From Propionibacteriaceae bacterium (GTDB lineage: Bacteria; Actinomycetota; Actinomycetes; Propionibacteriales; Propionibacteriaceae), in NCBI GenBank assembly GCA_030544185.1, contig JAUNRO010000073.1:1-11716 (forward strand): DNA of 11,716 nucleotides, given 5' to 3'. The notes beneath the pieces are model-generated. The model was not told the origin of the DNA. It did not search any database and worked only from the letters and a program-made list of their open reading frames with translations. Position 1 is the stretch's first letter. Each line of letters opens with the position of its first letter. Positions 6,850 through 11,716 of this stretch are shown piece by piece. The position numbers and the translations under genes are program-made.

Positions 6850-8085
6850 GTGGCCCGCTTCACTCGCGACCCGCAACAGCGCGATCGGCGCTCGCGGGCG
6901 TTCGTTCCCACCCCGAATAACCTGCGAGTGATCCCTGGGTTCCTGCGGCGGGAGACGGTCGGCGGGGCGCTGATGCTGCTCGCCACGGTGGCGGCGTTGA
7001 CCTGGGCGAACCTCGCCCCGCAGGCCTATGAGGCCGTCCGCCAGTTCCACGTCGGCCCGCTTACCATCCAGCACTGGGCCACCGACGCCCTGCTGACGGT
7101 GTTCTTCTTCCTGGCCGGCATGGAGCTGAAGCGTGAGTTCGTCTCCGGCTCCCTGAGCGACCCGAAGGCTGCGCTCGTGCCGGTGGTGGCGGCGATGGCC
7201 GGGATGGCGGTGCCCGCCGGGATCTATCTCGCCGTGAATGCGACCATGGCCGGCGGGCACCTGGGTGGCTGGGCGGTGCCCATGGCCACCGATATCGCGT
7301 TCGCGCTGGCCATCCTCGCGGCCGTCGGTTCCAAGCTCCCGGTCGCACTGCGCGCCTTCCTGTTGACCCTCGCGATCGTTGACGACCTGGGCGCGATCAT
7401 GGTCATCGCCGTGGCCTTCACCTCCGACCTGAGCCTCGGCTGGCTCGCGGGCGCGCTCGCCGGTGGCCTGACCTGGTGGTGGCTCCAGCGCCGCCGGGTG
7501 GACGTGTGGTGGCCCTATGTCCCGCTGTTCATCATCACCTGGTGGTGCATGCTGTCCAGCGGTGTGCACGCGACCATCGCCGGCGTCCTGCTCGGGCTGC
7601 TCACCCGGTCCGAGGCCGCCGACCCGCACGATCCGGTCGACCGGTGGAGCCACTTCATCCACCCCTTCTCGGCAGGCTTCGTGGTGCCGGTGTTCGCGCT
7701 GATGGCCGCGGGCGTACGCATCACTCCCGGCGCCCTGCGCGACATGATCACCTCACCCGTGGGGCTCGGGATCGTGCTCGGCCTCGTGGCGGGCAAAGTG
7801 ATCGGCGTGTTCGCCGGGGCGTACCTCACGACCCGCTTCACCCGCGCCACCCTCGCCCCCGGCCTGCGCTGGTCGGAGATCTTCGCCGTGAGCGTCCTGG
7901 CCGGTGTCGGGTTCACCGTCGCCTTGTTCGTGACCGAGCTGGCGTTCGGCACCCAGCCCGAGTTCCTGGAGCGGGGCAAGGCCGCCGTCCTCACCGCGTC
8001 GGTGATCGCCGCGGTCCTCGCGACCATCATCCTGCGCGGACGCATCCGTGCCCGGGAGGCGCAGCTGTTCGACCGGCTCGGCTGA
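6850..8085 (+). CDS. nhaA: Na+/H+ antiporter NhaA
   Basis: A 411-residue polytopic inner-membrane protein of the NhaA family. It uses the proton gradient to export Na+ or Li+ and so controls internal pH and sodium. The sequence has many hydrophobic helices from about residue 37 to 397. Conserved ion-binding residues are present: ATDIAF with D148 and LAIVDDLGAI with D178-D179 (equivalent to D133, D163 and D164 in E. coli), and K316 in VAGKVIG (equivalent to K300). SGVHATIAGVLLG (237-249) and AGVGFTVALFV (351-361) are also family signatures. The GTG at 6850 was chosen for GGAG 5 nt upstream; a TTG at 6817 would add 11 residues and has no ribosome-binding site. The N-terminal 25 residues are Arg-rich and cytoplasmic. 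It stands alone between acs and the secreted-protein gene. The identification is secure. Confidence 0.96.
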   Translation: MARFTRDPQQRDRRSRAFVPTPNNLRVIPGFLRRETVGGALMLLATVAALTWANLAPQAYEAVRQFHVGPLTIQHWATDALLTVFFFLAGMELKREFVSGSLSDPKAALVPVVAAMAGMAVPAGIYLAVNATMAGGHLGGWAVPMATDIAFALAILAAVGSKLPVALRAFLLTLAIVDDLGAIMVIAVAFTSDLSLGWLAGALAGGLTWWWLQRRRVDVWWPYVPLFIITWWCMLSSGVHATIAGVLLGLLTRSEAADPHDPVDRWSHFIHPFSAGFVVPVFALMAAGVRITPGALRDMITSPVGLGIVLGLVAGKVIGVFAGAYLTTRFTRATLAPGLRWSEIFAVSVLAGVGFTVALFVTELAFGTQPEFLERGKAAVLTASVIAAVLATIILRGRIRAREAQLFDRLG

Positions 8086-8145
8086 GCGGCACCAGCGCGG
8101 CCCGATGCCCGGTCAAGCCCGAGGCGCCCCGGGCGATGATGCATC

Positions 8146-8189
8146 CCTCATTTTCGGTTCACTTGGGGTTCATCGGGAGTGCCTAGCGT
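8146..8189 (+). promoter_or_regulatory. PHO-box-like direct repeats and -10 upstream of the secreted-protein gene
   Basis: Two adjacent 11-nt units, GTTCACTTGGG (8157-8167) and GTTCATCGGGA (8168-8178), follow the GTTCAC/T repeat pattern bound by actinobacterial PhoP or RegX3. A weaker third unit, CCTCATTTTCG (8146-8156), is in register. TAGCGT (8184-8189) is a suitable -10, so the repeats cover the -35 region as in activated pho promoters. Transcription would start near 8196, with AAAGGAG (8228-8234) 5 nt before the ATG. The pattern match is direct; regulator identity is inferred. Confidence 0.5.
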
Positions 8190-8239
8190 TATGGCCAAGC
8201 CGATCAACCCCGGATCGGCACGGCACCAAAGGAGCCCCC

Positions 8240-8746
8240 ATGAAGCGCATCGTCTCCATCGCTTTCGCGACGGCCGCACTGGCCGGCTCGACGCTCGTCC
8301 TCGCCCCCACCGCCCATGCCGGTGACTACACCTGCCGCGGCACCATGAACAATCGCTCGTTCGGCGGCAACGTGGTTGTCCCCAGCGGCGCGACCTGCAC
8401 GCTGAACGGCGGCTACGTCGACGGCAACGTCAAGGTCTATCGCGGCGCGACCGTCTATGTGAACGGCACCACCGTCAAGGGCAACCTCGAGGGTGAGAAC
8501 CACCGGCACGTCTCCGCGAGCCGCGCCTATATCGACGGCAACATCCAGCTCAAGCAGGGCGGCAGCGCCACCCTGACCGCCAACCGGGTCGACGGTGACA
8601 TCCAGTCCTTCACCAACGCCGGCACCCAGGTGTTCCGCACCAACTACGTCGACGGCAACCTCCAGTGCAAGTCCAACCGGCCGGCTCCGACCGGTGGCGG
8701 CAACATCGTGGACGGCAACAAGGAAGACCAGTGCCGTCGCCTGTGA
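8240..8746 (+). CDS. Secreted beta-solenoid-like repeat protein
   Basis: A 168-residue exported protein. The signal peptide is clear: basic MKR, a hydrophobic stretch, and cleavage after AHA at residue 27. The mature part consists of regularly spaced V/I-D/K-G-N/D-V/L/I units at residues 60, 79, 98, 117, 137 and 157, a period of 19-20 residues. Gly, Asn and small hydrophobic residues sit at fixed positions, the pattern of a short parallel beta-helix. Four Cys (32, 53, 143, 165) lie near the two ends and could form capping disulfides. Similar small proteins occur in Streptomyces and relatives, with no function known to me. AAAGGAG precedes the ATG by 5 nt. It is monocistronic, with a PHO-box-like array before it and a strong hairpin after it. 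It may be a wall- or surface-associated structural protein; that role is inference. Confidence 0.85.
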   Translation: MKRIVSIAFATAALAGSTLVLAPTAHAGDYTCRGTMNNRSFGGNVVVPSGATCTLNGGYVDGNVKVYRGATVYVNGTTVKGNLEGENHRHVSASRAYIDGNIQLKQGGSATLTANRVDGDIQSFTNAGTQVFRTNYVDGNLQCKSNRPAPTGGGNIVDGNKEDQCRRL

Positions 8747-8777
8747 CTCCCTGACCGCACACTGACCAACCCACCCC

Positions 8778-8806
8778 CGGGCCGGACGCTTCAGGCGTCC
8801 GGCCCG
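8778..8806 (+). terminator. Strong hairpin terminator after the secreted-protein gene
   Basis: CGGGCCGGACGC (8778-8789) and GCGTCCGGCCCG (8795-8806) form a perfect 12-bp stem with a 5-nt TTCAG loop, about 30 nt after the stop. It is followed by the short pyrimidine run TCTC. Confidence 0.85.
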
Positions 8807-8877
8807 TCTCATGCCCGCAAGCCTCCCGGCAGCCCGTCCGCACCGATATCGACTCGTCAACTCGCGGGAGGCGGGGG

Positions 8878-8906
8878 TGGGCAGTGTCGGAGCAGGGCAC
8901 TAGGCT
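8878..8906 (+). promoter_or_regulatory. Promoter for a leaderless holin-like mRNA
   Basis: TGGGCA (8878-8883) and TAGGCT (8901-8906) are separated by 17 bp. The -10 ends 7 nt before the ATG at 8914, so the transcript would begin at or next to the start codon. No good ribosome-binding site precedes this ATG, consistent with leaderless translation, which is common in actinobacteria. Confidence 0.55.
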
Positions 8907-8913
8907 CGGGCAC

Positions 8914-9441
8914 ATGGCGCACGCACACGACACGATCCGCACGGAGGCCGCCTCCCGGCCCCCGGTGGGGGATCTGATCAACCAGGTGAAGACCGACATC
9001 GTCGAGCTGGTGCAGCACGAGATCGCGCTGGCCAAGGCCGAGTTGGTGCCCCAGGCCAAGGCTGGGGGCGTGGGTGCCGGGCTGTTCCTCGGCGCCGGCT
9101 ATTTCGCGCTCAACGGGCTGTCGCTGCTGTTCCTCAGTGGCGCCCTTGGCATCGCGGCCCTGTTCAACGCTCCGACTGGCGGGGTGGCGCTGGGCTTCGT
9201 GATCATGGCCGCGGTGGTCTTCGTGATCGCGGGCATCCTGGCCGGCATCGGGCTGGTGTTCGTCAAGAAGGTCAAGGGTCCGAAGCGCACGATCGCGCAG
9301 GCCGAGGCCACGATGGAGACCATCCAGCACGCCATCACTCGGGCCACCGCCGACGTCAGGACCCAGGAGCTGGAGCGCAAGACGTTCCGGCACCCGGAGA
9401 ATCTCGATCCCAACCTGCGCAACCCGGGCGACCTGCGCTGA
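8914..9441 (+). CDS. Holin-X / DUF1469-type phage holin family membrane protein
   Basis: A 175-residue membrane protein with two long hydrophobic hairpin segments, about residues 52-84 and 91-117. A soluble amphipathic N-terminus contains VGDLINQVKTDIVELVQHEI (18-37), and a charged C-terminal tail follows VKKVKGPKR (119-125). This layout fits the actinobacterial holin-X (phage holin superfamily III, DUF1469) family. These are chromosomal membrane proteins; lytic function is unproven and there are no phage genes nearby. The ATG at 8914 was chosen because a -10 box lies exactly 7 nt upstream. A GTG at 8884 would add 10 residues and has a GGGTGGG close by. The TGA overlaps the inferred CTG start of the ROK gene. 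Confidence 0.8.
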   Translation: MAHAHDTIRTEAASRPPVGDLINQVKTDIVELVQHEIALAKAELVPQAKAGGVGAGLFLGAGYFALNGLSLLFLSGALGIAALFNAPTGGVALGFVIMAAVVFVIAGILAGIGLVFVKKVKGPKRTIAQAEATMETIQHAITRATADVRTQELERKTFRHPENLDPNLRNPGDLR

Positions 9442-10274
9442 ACACGATCGGCGCCCTCGAGATCGGCGGCAGCCACGTGTGCGTCGGGCTGGTCGATCCC
9501 GCCACCTGGTCGCTGTCCGATTTCTCGCGCCACCCGCTCGACTCCGCCGCGCCGCTGGCCGGATTCCTCGCGACCGTGCGCACGGCGACGCGCGGACTCA
9601 ACCCTCCGCAGCGCTGGGCGGTCGCGATCCCCGGCCCGTTCGACTATGCCCGTGGGATCGGGGGCGTGCACCCGGCGGGCAAGCTGGCGGGTCTCGCCGG
9701 CGTGGAGGTGCGCCCGGCGCTCGCTGAGGTGCTGTCGGCGGCCGAGGTCGCGTTCGTCAACGATGCTGCGGCGTTCGCTGCGGGCCAGGCCGTGACCGAG
9801 CCCGGGATCAGCCGCCTGCTCGCCCTCACCTTCGGCTCCGGCATCGGGTCGACCTTCATCGAGGGCGGTCGGCCGGTCCTCGACGATCGCGTGCCCCCCG
9901 GTGGTGAGGTCTATTGCCTGCCCGCCGGCACGGCCACGATCGAGTCCCGTTTCGGTCCCGCCGCCCTGGCCGCTGCCCGCGGCTGCGACTCGTTCCGCGC
10001 GCTCTCGGCGTACGCCCGGGAGGATGCGGTGGTCGCGGACAGCGTGCGGGCGGACTTCGTGGGCCTCGCCGACGCGCTGGCGCCATGGCTGGTCTCCTTC
10101 GCCCCCGAACTGGTGGTGTGCGGTGGCGGGGTGTGCCACGCCTGGGATCTGTTCGGCGAGGCGTTCACCGAGCGGCTGCGTGCCCACGCGGGAGCCGGCC
10201 TGCGGGTGGTGGCGGTCACGGATACCGAGCGGGTGGCGCTGCGGGGTGCCGTCGCCCTCACTGGCGTGGAGTAG
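9438..10274 (+). CDS. ROK family protein (sugar kinase-like), probable CTG start
   Basis: A 278-residue protein of the ROK (repressor, ORF, kinase) family in the ASKHA superfamily; members usually phosphorylate hexoses with ATP. Visible motifs are the phosphate-1 loop [10 protein letters not shown] (5-14), [11 protein letters not shown] (63-73), [10 protein letters not shown] (107-116) with the presumed catalytic base D109, the phosphate-2 loop [13 protein letters not shown] (132-144), and VVCGGGV (226-232). The usual zinc site (His plus CxCGxxGC) is missing: the region reads [10 protein letters not shown]. There is no ATG, GTG or TTG in frame before GTG 9477, which would remove the phosphate-1 loop. 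I therefore place the start at CTG 9438, overlapping the previous stop as CTGA. The substrate is unknown, and the lost zinc motif makes a standard glucokinase role uncertain. Confidence 0.8.
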   Translation: MNTIGALEIGGSHVCVGLVDPATWSLSDFSRHPLDSAAPLAGFLATVRTATRGLNPPQRWAVAIPGPFDYARGIGGVHPAGKLAGLAGVEVRPALAEVLSAAEVAFVNDAAAFAAGQAVTEPGISRLLALTFGSGIGSTFIEGGRPVLDDRVPPGGEVYCLPAGTATIESRFGPAALAAARGCDSFRALSAYAREDAVVADSVRADFVGLADALAPWLVSFAPELVVCGGGVCHAWDLFGEAFTERLRAHAGAGLRVVAVTDTERVALRGAVALTGVE

Positions 10275-10284
10275 CCTGCACGGT
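10272..10284 (+). promoter_or_regulatory. Leaderless -10 element for dprE1 within the ROK stop
   Basis: TAGCCT (10272-10277) includes the TAG stop of the ROK gene and ends 7 nt before the GTG at 10285, the same geometry as at 8901-8914. I see no good -35. No Shine-Dalgarno sequence precedes the GTG. dprE1 may therefore be transcribed separately and leaderless, or by read-through from the upstream genes. Confidence 0.45.
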
Positions 10285-11716
10285 GTGGCGAACGAAATCC
10301 CAACGACGAACCAGGTCCTGACGGGATGGGGGCGCACCGCACCGACCGCGGCCGAGGTGTTGTCCACCCCTGACGTCGAGCTGATCGCCCGGGCGGTCGC
10401 CCAGGTGGCCGACGACAACGACAGCAAGCCCGATCATCTGCGCCGCGGCGTGATCGCCCGGGGTCTGGGCCGCTCCTATGGCGATGTCGCACAGAACGCC
10501 GGTGGTCTGGTCATCGATATGACCGCGCTGCGCCGCATCCACAGCATCGACGCCTCGAGCGCGCTGGTCGAGCTGGATGCCGGGGTTGACCTGGAGACAC
10601 TCATGAAGGCCGCGCTGCCGTTCGGCCTGTGGGTGCCGGTGCTGCCGGGCACGCGCCAGGTCACGATCGGCGGCGCGATCGGCAACGACATCCACGGCAA
10701 GAACCATCACAGCGCCGGATCGTTCGGTGATCATGTGACGCAGATGCACCTCCTGATCGCCGACGGGCGCGTCCTCACGATCACCCCCGAGGGCACCCCC
10801 GATGATCCGGACGCCTCGATCTTCTGGGCGACCGTCGGCGGGATGGGCCTGACCGGGGTCATCCTGCGGGCAACGATCCAGATGACGCGCACCGAAACGG
10901 CATACTTTCTCGCCGACGATGACCGCACCAACACCTTGGACGAGACGGTCGCCTTCCACAGCGATGGGTCGGAACACAACTACACCTATTCGAGCGCGTG
11001 GTTCGATGCGATCTCCGCTCCCCCGAAACTCGGTCGTGCCGCGATCTCGCGGGGCAATCTGGCGACGCTGGCGGAACTCGAGGAGTATGCCCCGAAGCTC
11101 GCGAAGGATCCGCTGGCGTTCAATGCCCCGACCCTGCTCACCTTCCCCGATATCTTCCCCAACGGTCTCGCCAACAAGTGGACGTTCTCGATGGTGGGCG
11201 AGGCCTACTATCGAATGGGCGGCACGAGCCGCAACAAGATCAAGAATTTGACGCAGTTCTATCACATGCTCGATCTCTTCGGTGAGTGGAACCGGGCGAT
11301 GGGACCGGCGGGGTTCCTGCAATACCAGACGCTCGTGCCTATGGATGCGGTTGAGCCGTTCAAGCAGATCATCCGCGAGATCCAGAAGTCCGGGCATTAT
11401 TCGTTCCTCAACGTGTTCAAGTTGTTCGGCCCCGGCAACAAGGCGCCCATTTCCTTCCCCATGGCCGGCTGGAACGTGTGTGTGGACTTCCCGATCAAGA
11501 AGGGCCTCGGAGAATTCTGTGACGAGCTGGACCGGCGGATCATGGAATTCGGAGGCCGGGTTTATACGGCGAAGGATTCCCGGGTGTCCGCGGAGAACTT
11601 CCGCCGCATGTATCCCCGGACCGACGAATTCGTCGCCACCCGTCGCCGCGTCGACCCGAACTCCGTCTTCGTCTCCGACATGGTCCGCACCCACCTCACC
11701 GCCGCTCCCGTGGTCG
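10285..11716 (+). CDS. dprE1: DprE1-type decaprenylphosphoryl-beta-D-ribose 2'-oxidase (C-terminus cut by right edge)
   Basis: 477 residues are visible with no stop before the window ends. The Mycobacterium protein has about 461, so only a short tail is missing. DprE1 is an FAD enzyme that oxidises decaprenylphosphoryl-ribose; DprE2 then reduces the product to decaprenylphosphoryl-arabinose, the donor for cell-wall arabinan. From memory, long stretches match the mycobacterial enzyme: LTGWGRTAP (12-20), RGLGRSYGD (59-67), [17 protein letters not shown] (111-127), [14 protein letters not shown] (135-148), [20 protein letters not shown] (233-252), [14 protein letters not shown] (370-383) and YTAKDSR (427-433). 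Key residues are kept: Y65, H137, C399 (the Cys387 equivalent) and K430 (the Lys418 equivalent). GTG 10285 gives the family N-terminus. The gene lies 10 bp after the ROK gene. Whether this organism makes arabinogalactan cannot be seen here. Confidence 0.93.
   Translation, partial: MANEIPTTNQVLTGWGRTAPTAAEVLSTPDVELIARAVAQVADDNDSKPDHLRRGVIARGLGRSYGDVAQNAGGLVIDMTALRRIHSIDASSALVELDAGVDLETLMKAALPFGLWVPVLPGTRQVTIGGAIGNDIHGKNHHSAGSFGDHVTQMHLLIADGRVLTITPEGTPDDPDASIFWATVGGMGLTGVILRATIQMTRTETAYFLADDDRTNTLDETVAFHSDGSEHNYTYSSAWFDAISAPPKLGRAAISRGNLATLAELEEYAPKLAKDPLAFNAPTLLTFPDIFPNGLANKWTFSMVGEAYYRMGGTSRNKIKNLTQFYHMLDLFGEWNRAMGPAGFLQYQTLVPMDAVEPFKQIIREIQKSGHYSFLNVFKLFGPGNKAPISFPMAGWNVCVDFPIKKGLGEFCDELDRRIMEFGGRVYTAKDSRVSAENFRRMYPRTDEFVATRRRVDPNSVFVSDMVRTHLTAAPVV

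Noticed and set aside
8107..8134. A GCCCGG/CCGGGC hairpin after nhaA as a terminator
   Set aside because: The stem is only 6 bp with a 16-nt loop, which is expected by chance in this sequence.
8914..9441. A prophage or phage lysis module around the holin-like gene
   Set aside because: No lysin, integrase, structural phage gene or attachment site is visible, and this holin-X family is widespread in actinobacterial chromosomes.
9099..10427. A 442-codon minus-strand open frame spanning the holin-like and ROK genes
   Set aside because: It crosses two plus-strand genes and their junction, has no recognisable motif and no ribosome-binding site that I can see.
10258..11694. A 478-codon minus-strand open frame opposite dprE1
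   Set aside because: dprE1 matches a known enzyme along its whole length; the opposite frame is an antisense shadow.

Overview
The window reads as chromosomal DNA of a high-GC Actinomycetota bacterium. Almost all third codon positions are G or C, GTG starts are common, and the gene families (decaprenylphosphoryl-ribose oxidase DprE1, an actinobacterial holin-X-like membrane protein, a DUF5682/DUF5691/SWIM cassette) are typical of that phylum. The order is not certain. DprE1 is best known from Mycobacteriales, but nothing else here shows mycolate biology, and a Propionibacteriales-type organism is also possible. One codon oddity is that Tyr is written TAT about twice as often as TAC, although nearly all other codons end in G or C.

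Region 1 (1-4587, minus strand) is a compact operon. In transcription order it contains a SWIM zinc-finger protein, a DUF5691 helical protein, a MoxR-like AAA+ ATPase and, after a 208-bp gap, the N-terminal part of a DUF5682 protein that runs off the left edge. The first three genes overlap by 4 bp (GTGA, ATGA) and are probably translationally coupled. The gap holds a perfect 17+1+17 bp palindrome (501-535). The biochemical function of this cassette is unknown. It is the best candidate here for a little-described system, probably an ATPase-driven remodelling machine completed by a VWA protein beyond the edge.

Region 2 (4588-8085) starts with a 182-bp divergent spacer. It is followed by acs (acetyl-CoA synthetase, all catalytic motifs present, closed by a GNRA-loop hairpin) and nhaA (Na+/H+ antiporter, all key Asp and Lys residues present). 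A long inverted repeat surrounds the presumed nhaA promoter.

Region 3 (8086-8806) carries a small secreted protein made of about 19-residue beta-solenoid-like coils. A direct-repeat array resembling an actinobacterial PhoP/RegX3 PHO box lies upstream of it, and a strong hairpin terminator follows.

Region 4 (8807-11716, plus strand) contains a holin-X/DUF1469-type two-helix membrane protein, a ROK-family sugar kinase-like protein and dprE1, which is cut by the right edge close to its C-terminus. The ROK gene has no ATG, GTG or TTG in a sensible place and appears to start at CTG overlapping the upstream stop. The holin-like gene and dprE1 both look leaderless, with a TAGNCT -10 box exactly 7 nt before the start codon. 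DprE1 keeps the active-site Cys that benzothiazinones attack in Mycobacterium. No tRNA, rRNA, CRISPR array or insertion sequence was seen.
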